Shown here in pieces: positions 9,501 to 21,144 of a stretch of DNA of 49,920 nt. Origin of the DNA: Zelonia costaricensis (lineage: Eukaryota > Euglenozoa > Kinetoplastea > Trypanosomatida > Trypanosomatidae). Within the stretch, counting starts at the first letter, position 1, and each line of letters opens with the position of its first letter. The DNA lies in contig JASAOO010003379.1 in NCBI GenBank assembly GCA_030849075.1, forward strand, positions 1-49,920, given 5' to 3'. The notes under the pieces were generated by a model. That model had not been told where the DNA came from. It saw only the letters and a program-made list of their open reading frames with translations, and did not search any database. A program made the position numbers and the translations under genes.

Positions 9501-12500
9501 GTCCCACTTTCTCAGCTCCGCCTCTTCCCTCTCACTCTCTGCCTTCCTCCGTCGCACTCACCGCCGCTTTTCCTGTGCTTCATCACACTCCCCCCCCCAA
9601 ACCCCCCTCCACTGCGCACCCTTCAAGAAGAGGAGACTGCGCCGTGGGGAGGGGGGGGGAGGAGGAGGAGAAGGGTGGCGGAGCGCGGCGGTGGTGTGAC
9701 TGGTGTGGGAGAGGTGGCTGCGGCAGACTTCGCGGTGCCACGCGCGTGCACGCTGTGTCGATTGCATCTTCGTTCTGTTTCTTTGTTTCTTCTCTTCTCG
9801 TTCCCTCCCTTCCTATTGCAGATTTCTTTTGGGGCCCGTGGTTTGCGCTTTTTTTTGGTGCATAGCCGCTCTCTTTTTTTTTTTTTGGTTTGTTGTTCTC
9901 TGCCCACCCCCTTGCTCCGCTGCCGCGTGGGTAGTTCGTGGCGCTGCTGCGGGCGGCAGGAAGCTCAAGGGAACAGACACGGGCAACAAAAAAGAGAAGA
10001 AAACGCAGCTTTGTCGTGGCTGTGCTATCCGACCTGCCTCACAGCTTGCCCGCATGCCGCAGTGCCATTCAGCAACCGGACATCGGAAAAGGGGGGGCAG
10101 GGGGGGAAGATGAGCAAGGGTGAGGGACACCGACCGCCACCCTCCCCCCTCACCTCCAGTTCACCTCCCGAGTGCACCTCACCCTCTCTGCCGACCAGCG
10201 CTGCATTTGCGAGCCGCACACACCCCCCCCCCTGCACACCCTCGCAGCAACAGCGAAGATGCGAGGAGAGCTTTGGAAGAGAGTCGGCCGTTGCGTGCCG
10301 GCTCTCACTCCATGCTTGGGGTCAAGATGCTACGCGGAATGCGGGAAAAGGGGAGAAGGCGCATGCAAACGCGACTGCGCGGGCGCTGCGCTGCGAGGCA
10401 GGGGGGAGGGGAGGGGAGAGAAACCGGGGTGCGCTACATGCCCCCTCCCAAAGGGAAAACGAGAAGATGCTACATTGGCTATATCGTTGCTGCTCTTGTC
10501 GACTGCTTCCTCTGTCCACGATGCGGGAGTATGGGACGGGGGGGGGGGGAAGGGGCTCTTGTCGGTGCAGCGTGGTGCGCCAGGGAGAGCGTGGAAGGGG
10601 CACGATCGCGTTGAAGAGGACGGTCGGGGAGCGTGGCCACGCACACATACCGTCGCACAAGAGAGCGAGACAGAGGGATGGGGCGCGACAGGCGACGGAG
10701 GGGGGGGGGGGGCCACAGCGCACCGAACAGAAAAGAAAAGCGCGTGGTGGCTACCACGGCGTGACGGCTGTCAAAGTGCCTCCAGGCGAAGAACGACAAG
10801 GTCCGAGTTGGCCGCGGCCGACGTCGGGGACGTGCTCCGGCGTGCCTGCCCCCTCCCCCCCTTCGCCCCTTCGCCGACGGCGGCATCCCCCCACCTACTT
10901 CCGGGTGGGCGTCCTGCGCGGCGCGCTGCTCTCGCACTCATGCGTTCATGTAGTGGCGGCCCTCGTCGCTCCAGTGTACACTGCCGCTCACGTTTCCGAC
11001 CTACTGCGCCCCCGCGTAAAGGGCAGTCAAGCAAGGGGAGAATGTAAAACAAGCAAACGGAGGAGGAGGAGGCGAAGGCGCAGGACAAAAACACAAACGC
11101 GTGCATGCGTGGCAGACAGCGGCGACTCTGGCAGTCGTGGAGTTCCTCTCGCAGCACGTCGTGTCTCTCTCTCTGTCTCGCTCTTTCTCTGACACTCGAG
11201 ATCGAAATGTTCGCTACGACAATGCGCAGACCAGCGCACAAACAAGAGATGAGGCCTGGTGTTGTCAGCAGACGGCGAGGTGAGGCGCCACCTCCGTGTG
11301 CGCACACGCACGCACGCCAAAGAGAGGGAAAAACAAAGCGTGAAAGGTGAAACAACAACACACACAAAAAAAGCAACAGAGGAGTCAAGAAGGAGCCCCA
11401 CAACGGGAGGTGGAGCGCCTGCGTGTGCGTGTGTTCGTGCGTCGTTGTTCTTTCTTGCCTTTTTGTTTCGCGGCAGAGTGTGTGGCCATAACAGGCAGCG
11501 CGCGAAGAGCACGGAGAGACCATGCACGCCGTCAGAGCGGCGAAACGCCCACACGCACGAGGAAAAGAAAAAAAAAAGAGGAAAACGGCGACTTCGAGCT
11601 ACTACATCTCAATGGGGGGAGAATGTTAGGAGGAAAGAACAAATGTGAGCAGCCGCGAACAAACAGCTTCAGGCGCCGCGGTGATTCGCTGACAAGGAGG
11701 AGAAAGAGAGTGAGGGGGGTGAAGGAAACGGCATGGAGCACTTGTGGCGCACCACGGGGCGAGTTGGCTGAGTTATCGAACGAGACAAGAAAAGTGAGGC
11801 AGAGAAAGAGAGAGCACCACAAAAACAGAGGCGCAGCAAAGACGGTGCGCTGCAGTGTCACGCAAGCGAAAGAGAAAAAAAGGAGACGACATCAGACGAG
11901 GCGCTCCGGTGGCACGGGGAGATGAGCGCCTCGCGATGCACGGGCTGGCGAGGAGGTCGTCCTTTTTTCTTGTTCTCAGTTTTCAGTGGTTAGGGAGGGA
12001 GGGAGGTCGACACGTGGCGGCACGCGTGGGAAGGGGAGACTGGCGGAGGAGGGGAGCGCAAGTAGTGAAACGGAGTGGAGTGAGGAGGTGGCTGGTGCAG
12101 CTTTAACGAAAAGAGTTGAACGAGAAGCGAAACAAGGTATGAAAAAAAAAAGAAGAAGGACGCACGCCCGACAATACGCCGTCAAACTTGAAGAGCGCCA
12201 CCAAGACAACAAAAAAAAAACGCCTTCAGGACAACATAGAAGTTTCATTGTCCAGAAAGGCGGCACGAGCCCCAACTCCCTCTTTTTTCTTCATATCTCC
12301 TTTCTCCTTCTCCTCACAATACTCCTCACCCCCCCTTCCACTCACCCACCGCACCGCACCGTACCCCCCACCCACCCCTTCGACTGGGAGGAGAAGGGGG
12401 GCCTGTCTCGCTTGATCGGACACGGTGGTTCTGCGTGCTCTGCCAGCAGCCAGGTACCGCGAGGCGGCGGTGACTGAGACGAGCTCGTTGAACTTGTTTC

Positions 12501-14327
12501 TAACTGCCTCCTTACATAATCTGACTTCTACAACGCCGAAGGAAAAAAAAAGGGAGGAAACGAAGAAAAGGGGAAGGAAACAGAAGGGCCGCTGAAAGAG
12601 AGCCGCAGCTCCAACCAGGAAACCGGCTAGCAACGAAAAGAGAACGCACGCTGGTCACATAAAACAGAACATCATCGCGCAGCAGCGCATCCCTTCCTTT
12701 TGTTTCTTCAGTGTATATACGCTTGCAGAGATGTGGAGAGTGTGGGGGTAGGGGAAAAGCGGTTTCAGGTAAAAACCGAAGTAAGAAAACAAAAAACGAA
12801 GGGGAACACGGAGAGGAGACAAGAGAGCGCCGCTGGGAGGGGAAGAGGGGCCAACACGAGATAGAGGCGCACACACACACACACGAACGCTCTTGAAAAG
12901 GACGTGAGTTGCCGCGAGCGCATCGTGAGCAAGGCGATCGCGAAACCGTAAACGGGAGAAGAACACGGAGACAAAATTCAAAGTGAACCAATAAGAAAAC
13001 CAAGAAGTCGCGTGAGAACAAACTGGAGAGAGAGAAGAGAGGGGAAAGGGAGGCAATCGCAACACAACTCTCCTCGGACGCACAGACACGCTAGATCGGC
13101 AGGTGTCACAGCAGCGACCACGGCAGGGCTTCAACCGATGACGCGCACATTTATAGACACAGCAATAGAGAAGAAACAAAGCAATGAACGCACGCACGCA
13201 CAAAGGCACACCATTATGGAGAGCACGGCTCGTCTGCGGCCCGTAGGCGAAAGAAGAACAAGATGGAAACCGACGGAGTGGTGTGGCCGCCACACAAAAG
13301 CGCAAGAACGGTCTAACATGGAAGTGACTACCGACGCGCCAACAACAGAGAAAACGCAACGTTTCGCCACACACACGCACACATGGACACAGACACCTTC
13401 ACGCATACGAGACGCGCGAAATAATGCGGAAGGGCAACACACTCGCAAGCACGCACTCACACACGCACACGATACCGGGGCCAATGCTGAGGAAACAAAC
13501 ACGCCTTCTCAGCCCTACCTCACGTACCGAAAAACCAAGTGAGGAAGGGGAAAGCATGACACGAAAGAATAGCAATGCCCCGAGGCGGGCGTGTGTGCGA
13601 GCGTGAGCGTGAGTGTGGGCATGCGTGTGGGTGTGGGCTTCGGCGCTCGCATCACGAAATCTCTCTCTTCCTCACCACGCACCAGACAGGGTGGGAGTCC
13701 GAGCCGCCCTTCCGTCCCCACTGCACCACAGGGCCAGGACGATGACGATGAAAAACACAACTATATGACGCCCTTTTTCCGTGCCGCATTGTCTGCCCGG
13801 TGCGGTGCGGTGCGCCTCGAGGTGTAGGCGCGGCGCCGCTGAAACGCAGTCAGTCGCGGGGTGTGCGACGGATCAAGACGCTGCCTCGGGGCGAGGAGTG
13901 TCGTGCGCATCGCAGCAACATGCGCCGGATGGAACGCCACAAAAACACTTCGTCCCGGCAACGCGCCACCGTCGTGTCCGGTCGGCGCCACACCGCTTCC
14001 CTCTGCGTGCGCCTCTTCACCACCGCGCGCTCCGTGCCGCGTCCCATAGCCAGCGCGTTAGACCCATCTCCCGCAGACGCTTCCATCTCCCTTCTCCCGC
14101 CCCGCTGCAAGTCGGCTCAGCCGTTGGATGTGTTGAAACTGCCGTGCACGCCCATCGCGGAAACGCCCTTCCCTGGCGTTTTTCTTTTCGGTGTGTGTTT
14201 GCAGCATCCTCCTCACATCTTGTGGAAGAGACGTCCAGCGTGTGCGTGTACGCCCGGGGGGGCACCATCTGGGGAAGACTCCTGATTGCCTCAAGTGCCG
14301 GCGGTGTCGGTCGCTCCTTGGCCAGCG
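6530..14327. other. 7.8 kb stretch without a convincing gene
   Basis: No open frame here looks like a real protein. Candidates on both strands are rich in Arg, Ser, Pro, His and Thr repeats derived from simple DNA, and lack domains. From about 10.3 to 13.5 kb, and again at 9.0-9.5 kb, the plus strand is very purine-rich with many A runs, so a minus-strand transcript would be pyrimidine-rich. At 9.48-9.95 kb the bias partly reverses. Simple repeats include a GT run at 8630-8648 and a 13-base G run at 10700-10712. The stretch would be the 3' flank of the 14328-14912 gene plus the short 5' leader of the CLP1-type gene. It could also hold small RNA genes that I cannot recognise by eye. Confidence 0.55.
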
Positions 14328-14912
14328 TTAGCTCGCGTGCGAGAAGCACGGCGGCTCTGGCAGGCCAGCGGAGAACTTCGAGATCTTTGCGACTACGGAG
14401 GTGCTGCCATCGGTGGGGCAACGCAGCTGCAGCAGCATCTCCTCTGCCACGTACTCCACGTCGCCCTCGGCCACGGCCTGCTCCACAGCGCGCGCCCACG
14501 CCGGGATGTCCTCGCGTGCGCTGATGCCGCTCACGAGCGCGAAGATGTCGTTGTACTGCAGCGACGTCTCCAGCGTCTGCACCGCGTCGTCGCCGATGCC
14601 CTGGAAGATGAGGTGGTTGTGGCGGAACACGAGGGCCGCGCTGGCGCCCTGAAAGCGGATCCGCCCGTACTGGAAAAGCTCCCGGTCCTTGGTCGTGCAG
14701 CTGCGCAGCACCACGGCCGCGTTCGAGTCCGCCGTCTGGCAGGCCATGGCGTTGTCGAGGCACACAAAGTACGGGTCGCCAGCGGTCGACTTGACGGCGC
14801 GGTCCGCCAGGTACAGCCGGCCTGGCGTGTGTTTGGAGGTCATGTCAATGTGGAAGAGGTGCGGCTGGCGCTGAACGCTCGCCGCGCGCAGGGCGAGGCA
14901 GAGACGGAGCAT
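14328..14912 (-). CDS. Conserved-looking hypothetical protein, probably mitochondrial
   Basis: A 194-residue protein I do not recognise. It has regular coding texture: balanced hydrophobic residues, few simple repeats, and helical and strand-like segments (for example SAALVFRHNHLIFQG and AWARAVEQAVAEG). The N-terminus MLRLCLALRAASVQRQP is hydrophobic, basic and free of acids, like a mitochondrial presequence. The frame is open upstream to 15056, but that part is Pro/Ser-rich and the region just before 14912 is a pyrimidine tract on the minus strand (plus about 14921-14960), so the 14912 ATG is preferred. A second Met at residue 24 (MTSKHTPG) is a possible alternative. It stands isolated, with 7.8 kb of spacer downstream and 1.9 kb upstream. 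That it is coding is fairly sure; the function is unknown. Confidence 0.68.
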   Translation of the reverse strand: MLRLCLALRAASVQRQPHLFHIDMTSKHTPGRLYLADRAVKSTAGDPYFVCLDNAMACQTADSNAAVVLRSCTTKDRELFQYGRIRFQGASAALVFRHNHLIFQGIGDDAVQTLETSLQYNDIFALVSGISAREDIPAWARAVEQAVAEGDVEYVAEEMLLQLRCPTDGSTSVVAKISKFSAGLPEPPCFSHAS

Positions 14913-16806
14913 GCGAAGTTGAGTGTGGAGAGAGGAGGGAAGGGAGGGGGGGAGGGTGTCGTGCCGCTTCGGAGGACGAAGGGCAAACCCGTGGAAAGGA
15001 GGACACGAGGAGCGGGGGGGGAAGAAGGGAAGTGGGAGCGCACCACTATCGAGCAAACTCGACAGCTCTCAAAAAAAGCAGGTGACGGCCCCCAAAAAAA
15101 AGGAAGAAAGAAGGGAAAAGGGAAGGGTGTCCGCTACAGCGAAGCGTGGAGTGTTGAGCCCGCGCACATGGACACACGTGAGGGGCTTTGGGGGGAGAAA
15201 GGGAAAGGGGAGTGGGGCTGTCACAGACACCAATAACGCGGCGGGAAGGTAGAGGGAAAGGAAGAAGAAAGCGGGCCGAGATACACGCCAGCCGGCTGTG
15301 GTGACGCGAAACAGAAAACCGAAGAGAAGAGTCGGAGGAAGGGCTATGACGAAACCGAAGGGAAAGGGAAGGGAAGCCACAGAGCAGAAAGAAAAAAGAA
15401 AAGCGAAAGCGAAGAGAAACACGGTGCTTCGCAAGGATAGAGGCGTAGCTGCAAGTAATCTTGTGTGCTCTTCCACTTTTTGTCTTTTTTTCTTTTTGCG
15501 GGTTTGTGTGTTCTGCTGCGCGCAAGACAGCAAGAGGGGGGCGGATGAAGGGGTGGGTGCCGCGTCGTGTGACTGCAAGACCTGGTCTGTGCGGGTGCGA
15601 ATGTGTTGCAGTGAGTGGTGCACTGAGAACCGACTTCAAGTGTGTCTGTGTGTGGAGGGGAGGGGGGGACGTTGCTTGAGCGGCGCAGAGAGCCACAAAG
15701 AAGCGAGAGAAGAAAAAAGAAAAGAGGCAGGAAAGGAGGCGAGAGATGGGCAAAGGGTCTGGCTGCTCTGGGCAGTCAACGGAGTTGGGGGGAGGGAAGG
15801 AGAATGGTGAGGCGAGCCCGAGTTCGAGAGAGAGGTAGCCTAGAAGGTAGAAGAGGGGAGGGTGGGGGAGTGCAGTGGGGAGTGGTGAGAAAGGGTGAAG
15901 ACGGCAAAGCGACGTCGGTCAGAAAAACCACGGAGGAGAAGGAAAGGGGGGGACGCTGTAGGGTTGGTGGGTGGGAGGGATGGGGAGGGGGGAGAGGGGG
16001 GCAAGCGAAGAGAGGAGAGAGAGGGGACGGGGAGTGCGTCGTGTGGGATGCGTGGCGGCATCGAGGTGGGGAGGCGGAGGGCAGAGGGCAGGGGGGGGAG
16101 GGGAACAGAAGTAAAGAATGAAGAACAGCGGCGGTGAGTAGATGGAGCAGGGAGATGGCAGCAGTGAGAGGAGGTCCACGAGTGGGAGGAGGTTGCAGCA
16201 GGACGTGGGGCACCCCGACTCGCAAGACAATACCCGTTGGCGGAAAGGCGGAGGCGTACCTCCTCTGAATCAGTAGCAGGTCCCACGACTCTGGCGGAGG
16301 TTGGCTTTCCAGTTCCACTGAGATGTCGCAGTGGTCTGACACTCCACCCCCCCCTCCTTCCTGAAAGGACCCGCGCGTGCCCGCAAGTTGACCGCAAGGC
16401 ACGTGCTTGCCCTCAAAGTGCGGGTGCGGGAGCGGGGGGGGGGGGCGACATGTGTACTGCCCCCCACGGCGACACCGTTGTATGCTTTTCGTCAAAGGGG
16501 AAGTGGAGAAGGGGACGACTAGCCGGCTTGGTAAAAGGGCGATTTTTCTTCTGAGCTCCGCTTAAGCGGTTGTTAGGCCACACCCTGCGCACTTCGCCGC
16601 CCGCGTTGCGCGTGGTAAAACGCTCCGTCTCGCTGGCCTGGCGAACAACCGCAGCGGTTGCCAGCGCGCTTGCCATCACCGAGCAGCGGGGGTGACACTG
16701 CGGGCCATGCACCAAAAAAGAAGAAAAGGAGCCTCGACGCATGCGCCGGGTCAGCCCCCTCGTCTCAGTCGCCACCGCATCAGCTCTACGTCGGCGCACC
16801 GGCTTC
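14913..16806. other. 1.9 kb purine-rich spacer
   Basis: No gene is seen. From about 14.9 to 16.1 kb the plus strand is dominated by G and A, so the minus-strand transcript would be pyrimidine-rich. It should hold the splice acceptor region of the 14328-14912 gene and the 3' untranslated region of the nucleoporin-like gene. Open frames on the minus strand here (Ser/Pro/His-rich) are products of that base bias. Confidence 0.55.
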
Positions 16807-19800
16807 TCAAGAGGACGCCTGACTGCGCTGAGAAAGCTTGCGCATCTCGTCGGCGACGGCCTGAATTGTACGCACGTCCTCGTCTGACAGCGCCGTGGCA
16901 CGCTGCTCGCCGGCAAGCATGCTACGGCTGCACTCGAGCAGGTGGGCCGCACAGATGTGCTGGACCGCGGGGCTGATGCGCGGCACGACACGCGCCAGCG
17001 CCAGCACCATGTCGCCCACTCGAAAGAGAGGGCTGCGGTGTGCGTCGAGGAGGCACATGAACGCGTCGAAGATGCTGGGCAGCGCCACCCCGGCGGCCTC
17101 CAGCTCACCCACCGCCGCCGCAGCGGACTGCCCGTTGAAGGCGAGAAACTCGATGAACGGGAACAGCGGCAGGGGCGCCTGGAAGGAGTCGAGGTACTCC
17201 TGCAGCACCCGCCGCACCGCCTGCGCCGCGGACAGCCCGACCGCCTTGAGGAACGTCAGCACGCCCGTGAGGGCGGCGGCGATGTGGTCCTCCGTGGCGT
17301 CTGGGTGGATCTTGAGGAGGTCCAGCTGGATGCTGCACCCACCCAGCATCCGGTACCGTCCCGCCAGCTCAAAAAGCGGGTTCTCCTTGACGAAGCTCTC
17401 GCCCAGCATGCGCAGCTCGGCCTCCACGGTGGCGCGAGGGTAGACGAGGTCCTTGCCGACGGCGAGGTGCTCGGCGATGAGGCTCGCAAGTTGCTGCTGG
17501 AGCAGCAGGAGAAACTCTGTGAGGCGGTGCTCGTCGGACGGGGCCGCCTCGATGGCGCGCGCGACGGCGAGCAGGCGCCCCTCCAGCGGGACAGACAGCT
17601 CGCTGCGCGCCAGCTCGGCAAACCGAGCCGCTGCCGCTGCCGTGTGGCCCGCGGCTTGCTGCTTCGTGGCGGAGAAGAAGCGGCCCGTGAGGGTGTGCGC
17701 TGGGTCGATCACGAGGCCCATGTCCACCACCACCCGGGCGAAGGTTGGGAGGCGCGGGTCGGCGAGATCGTGCCGCTCCATCCAGTCGAGCACCACCGCG
17801 CTGAGGGCCGCGTCGCACGCGGCGTCGCCGAGGATGGTGAGCAGCGTGTTGTACAGCTCGTTGGTGTCGGCGAGGGGCTCCAGCATCGCCACCAGCTCTG
17901 TCGAGACGCCAGGGCGATGCGGGTACTGGTAGATGAGAAGGCGAATACGAGGTTGCGACGATGGGAAGTTCGTCTCCAGCAGGTCCGTCGTGTACGAGAG
18001 CAGGTCGCACTGCATCAGGTCGCAGATGTGCTGCCGCGCGTAGACCATCACCGGCTCAAGCGCTTTATCCAGCACGAGCGACAGAAGCGTGGCTGCGAGG
18101 CGGCAGCGCAGCGGCAGGACGTGCTGCCTGTGCAGCAGGGCCCCGGCGACGTCGCGGTCGTGCCGCGCTAGCAGGTGCATGCACATTGACACCTGCACTG
18201 CCTGCGGGTCACTGCGCCAGAGCAGATCTTCGAGGCGGCCGGGAAAGCGGTAGCCGGCGCCGCTGTCGAGCAGCAGGTCGTAGAGCCAGGCAATTGTCGT
18301 GGCGTGCTGCATGGAGGCGAGCAGTAGCCGCAGCACCGTGGCCTGCGCGTTGACGGCGATCGCGACAGACAGCTCCTCCCCCTCGTTCACGAGCACCACA
18401 ACGTCCCTGTCCCACACGAGCACCCGCGGCGCCACCGGGCACTCCAGCCAGCCGCCGCGGTCGAGCACCTCGGTGAGGACGGCGCGGCACCGGTCGAGCC
18501 GCGACCGCGCCTGCCTCAGCTCCTCCGTCAGCCGCCAGTAGTGGAAGGAGGAGCAGAGGCGCGACAGCTCATTGAGGCCGCGCATCGCGTGCCTTAGAAT
18601 GCCGCGTGCCCCTTCCGAGAGCTGCACAGTGCGCGCGTCCACGGCGCTCGGGTGCAGAATGGGGTCGATGGTCTCCGAGACGAGCGATATGGCTAGCCCG
18701 CTGAGGGCGGCGTCAAGCACGAGATCCACACGCGCCTGCGGCTCCAGCGCGCTGAGCGCGGCTTTGCCGCGGGGAGTGGACGCGGCGAACAGGCGCAGCA
18801 GCTGCTGCCCGCGTGGCATGCGGCCAAGCCGGAGTACCGTAGAGTCGGCGCAGTACACGACGAAGGTGAGGAAGCTGCCACCGTCACGCGTGCTGCGCTC
18901 GACGCCGACGCCGCTGATGGGCGTGGTCAGGAAGTGCTGCACCACCACGTGGGTGGCCGCGCTGTCCGGCGCCTCACAGAAGGGCTCGCAAGGCGTGATG
19001 AGGATGAAGGAGGAAGTGAGCTGGTCTCCCAACAGCAGCGACGACTCGCACGCGCACGCGAGCGAGACGACCGAGTTCGACACCCCGTTGGGGAGCTGCA
19101 GTGGCGTGCCCAGCGCCAGCGCACGTGTCCCGCCGCGTCGGCCTCCGACCCAGGACGAGGAGGAGGAGGATGTGGCAGAAGCAGTGGCATCGCGCAGGTA
19201 CACCGGCGCGCGGCTGCCGCTCTCCGTGATCAGTGTAGCGACCTCCTCTGCGCCGCTGTGGCTGCGGCGGTCCTCGGCCTGCCCTGACGGCGGCACGAGG
19301 GCGACGGCGGTGGCTGCCGTGTCCGCCGCGAGGGCCGCCGAGCACTCCAGCTGCAGGTGGGTCTCGGTGCGGTACGCCCACACGGACACGTCGCTTTTCG
19401 ACAGCATCAAGAGACAGCCGCGGTGCCGGTCAAAGAGGCTGTGCACGTAGCGCCTCTTGGGCTTCCAGAGGCCAGCAGCAGCGTGCATCCAGCCCAGTCC
19501 GCTGGGCACCACCCCCGCCTGCAGCGCCGGGGCCGAGGTGTCGGCGTGGGCGATCGTCAGCTGGAGACTCTCCACGGTGCAATCGCTGCAGCAGAGGCCG
19601 TACAAGTGCTTCTTCAGGTGGTGGATGCGCATCACCGGGGACGCGGTGGGGCAGAAGACGCTCTGCAGCGTGCCTGCCCGCTCCTCACCGCCGCCGTCGC
19701 GGACGAGGGCTGCGAAGACGCCGGAGTCAATGCCGGCCAACACAAGCGTGCACGTCTCGGACACCCGCTCCGCGTACGCGTCGTGCAGTGCGTCGTCGAA

Positions 19801-20130
19801 TGGCGGAAAAACAATGTAGCCGCCGTGCTGGTTTACGAGCGCGAGTCGCCGACTGCACAGCAGCACGTGATAGCCGTTCACGTTCACGGCGCGCTGACAC
19901 ACCTCGCCAAGCGACTTGAGCAGCGACGGCTTCCACAGTGCGACGTGGTCCACGTGAAAGTAGTGGCTGTTCCCCATTAAGCGCACCTCCTCTACCGTCG
20001 GGGCATCCGGGCTGGCCTGGCATTCTTGCGGGTCGTAGTGCAGGAGGGCTTCCTGCAGCGGCGCTGACGGGGCTGAGGAGCTGCTGTGGCCCGCGGCCGC
20101 CGGCGCGGGGGTGGCGTGCTCTCCTCTCAT
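16807..20130 (-). CDS. Nucleoporin candidate, Nup155/Nup170-like (beta-propeller plus alpha-solenoid)
   Basis: A 1107-residue protein. The N-terminal part (about residues 50-440) is strand-rich and propeller-like. It includes a segment resembling Nup155: WKPSLLKSLGEVC, a GYHVLLCSRRLALVN stretch, and YVHSLFDRHRGCLLMLSKSD followed by VSVWAY, comparable to the Nup155 pattern of a conserved histidine/arginine strand ending in IQVYDLG. From about residue 470 the protein is almost entirely amphipathic helix (for example LLLASMQHATTIAWLYDLL), like the Nup155 solenoid. Nup155/Nup170 proteins are inner-ring scaffold components of the nuclear pore, and kinetoplastids are reported to have such homologues at 110-150 kDa, which fits. 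A vesicle-coat protein with the same fold is the main alternative. The start is the MRGEH Met. The frame is open to 20550, but the upstream part contains a GT-repeat-encoded THTHTH stretch and looks untranslated. Confidence 0.62.
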   Translation of the reverse strand: MRGEHATPAPAAAGHSSSSAPSAPLQEALLHYDPQECQASPDAPTVEEVRLMGNSHYFHVDHVALWKPSLLKSLGEVCQRAVNVNGYHVLLCSRRLALVNQHGGYIVFPPFDDALHDAYAERVSETCTLVLAGIDSGVFAALVRDGGGEERAGTLQSVFCPTASPVMRIHHLKKHLYGLCCSDCTVESLQLTIAHADTSAPALQAGVVPSGLGWMHAAAGLWKPKRRYVHSLFDRHRGCLLMLSKSDVSVWAYRTETHLQLECSAALAADTAATAVALVPPSGQAEDRRSHSGAEEVATLITESGSRAPVYLRDATASATSSSSSSWVGGRRGGTRALALGTPLQLPNGVSNSVVSLACACESSLLLGDQLTSSFILITPCEPFCEAPDSAATHVVVQHFLTTPISGVGVERSTRDGGSFLTFVVYCADSTVLRLGRMPRGQQLLRLFAASTPRGKAALSALEPQARVDLVLDAALSGLAISLVSETIDPILHPSAVDARTVQLSEGARGILRHAMRGLNELSRLCSSFHYWRLTEELRQARSRLDRCRAVLTEVLDRGGWLECPVAPRVLVWDRDVVVLVNEGEELSVAIAVNAQATVLRLLLASMQHATTIAWLYDLLLDSGAGYRFPGRLEDLLWRSDPQAVQVSMCMHLLARHDRDVAGALLHRQHVLPLRCRLAATLLSLVLDKALEPVMVYARQHICDLMQCDLLSYTTDLLETNFPSSQPRIRLLIYQYPHRPGVSTELVAMLEPLADTNELYNTLLTILGDAACDAALSAVVLDWMERHDLADPRLPTFARVVVDMGLVIDPAHTLTGRFFSATKQQAAGHTAAAAARFAELARSELSVPLEGRLLAVARAIEAAPSDEHRLTEFLLLLQQQLASLIAEHLAVGKDLVYPRATVEAELRMLGESFVKENPLFELAGRYRMLGGCSIQLDLLKIHPDATEDHIAAALTGVLTFLKAVGLSAAQAVRRVLQEYLDSFQAPLPLFPFIEFLAFNGQSAAAAVGELEAAGVALPSIFDAFMCLLDAHRSPLFRVGDMVLALARVVPRISPAVQHICAAHLLECSRSMLAGEQRATALSDEDVRTIQAVADEMRKLSQRSQASS

Positions 20131-21144
20131 CGCAGAGAGCCGCCTCGTGGAGCGCGAGCGTGTGATTCGGGGCGGTACAGGTGGGCAAATGAAGCACGCA
20201 CGCGCGCGTGTGAGCTCGCAAACAGATATGTATTTATGTGTGTGTGTGTGTGTGTGTGTATCTAGCTTCCCGCTTGGCGAAAGGTGAAGAGGGAGAAACC
20301 CCGAGAAGACGGCGGGGCTGTGATCTGCAAAGGGGGAAGTGGAAATGGCCTGGCCAAGACGGCACCTACGAATGAGGCCACTCGACCGTGTGGAAGCTGG
20401 GTGAGGCGCGGGGGCGTTGCGTCGCCGGCCGCAGCGGAGCGTGTGCGAGTGGGCAGAAGGCGGATTGAGGGAATCGGGCCCAGGAACGCGCGCAGAGCAG
20501 CAGCACCTAGCCGTGGCATGTTGTGATGGAAACACCTTGCACGAGCGCACTCTGAGAAGAGAAACAAAAACGGTGGCGAAGAGGCTGCGCCCGCCTCACC
20601 TCACGTTTCCGCTTTCATGCCTCTTCGCATAGGGACGAGAGGAGACGGTGTGCCGCTGGGGGTCTTTCGCGAGCGGTGTGCTGGTCAGATATCAGCTAGA
20701 TCTAGTCTCTTTCTATTTTTCCGCCCGCACAGAGAAAGTCAGAGAAAGAGGCTGCGCGCTCACCACGCCGTGGCGGAAGCAAGCGGACAAATTGCGCAGG
20801 GAGAAGGGGGTGGACGGCGGCACACATGCGCGCAGACCAACACACAAGGAAGCAGGACAAGTTGGGCCGTTGCTGGGAACGGTGCTGTCAACACCGCACG
20901 CGTGCGGCTCGCAACGTAGGAAGAGAAGGGGGGAAAAGAAGCGCGGAGCGAAAGACGAGGGAGGCGCTGAGCGAGGCGCAACTGTGCCCGCGCACAGACG
21001 CTCTCATGGAAGCTCAGTAGCAGCAGCAGAAGCCCCATAATCTTCAACGCAAAAAAAAAAACGCAGGTGTTCATTGACGCACCAAGGAGTCGTTGCAGGT
21101 TTCGCATCCGTGAAAGCAGCCGCGGCGCTGGTGACCGCGCGGCG
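20131..21144. other. 1.0 kb spacer with GT repeat
   Basis: No gene is seen. It holds a GT run at about 20236-20258 upstream of the nucleoporin-like start, which would be CA in the transcript and probably lies in or near the 5' leader. The part from about 20600 to 21144 should be the 3' untranslated region of the kinase gene. An A10 run lies near 21051-21060. Confidence 0.55.
20236..20260. repeat. GT microsatellite
   Basis: About twelve GT units upstream of the nucleoporin-like start codon. On the transcribed minus strand it reads as CA and would encode the THTHTH stretch of the rejected N-terminal extension. Confidence 0.7.

Noticed and set aside
9675..11192. Long plus-strand open frame of about 505 codons
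   Set aside because: Composition is Arg/Ser/Pro/Cys-rich and driven by G and A runs; no domain; it opposes the direction of the transcription unit.
12655..13380. Minus-strand open frame of about 241 codons in the gene-poor stretch
   Set aside because: Cys/Arg/Phe/Ser-rich with repeat-derived segments and no recognisable domain; it follows from the purine-rich plus strand.
16942..18171. Plus-strand open frame of about 409 codons
   Set aside because: It is antisense to the nucleoporin-like gene and has no own domain or splice signal.
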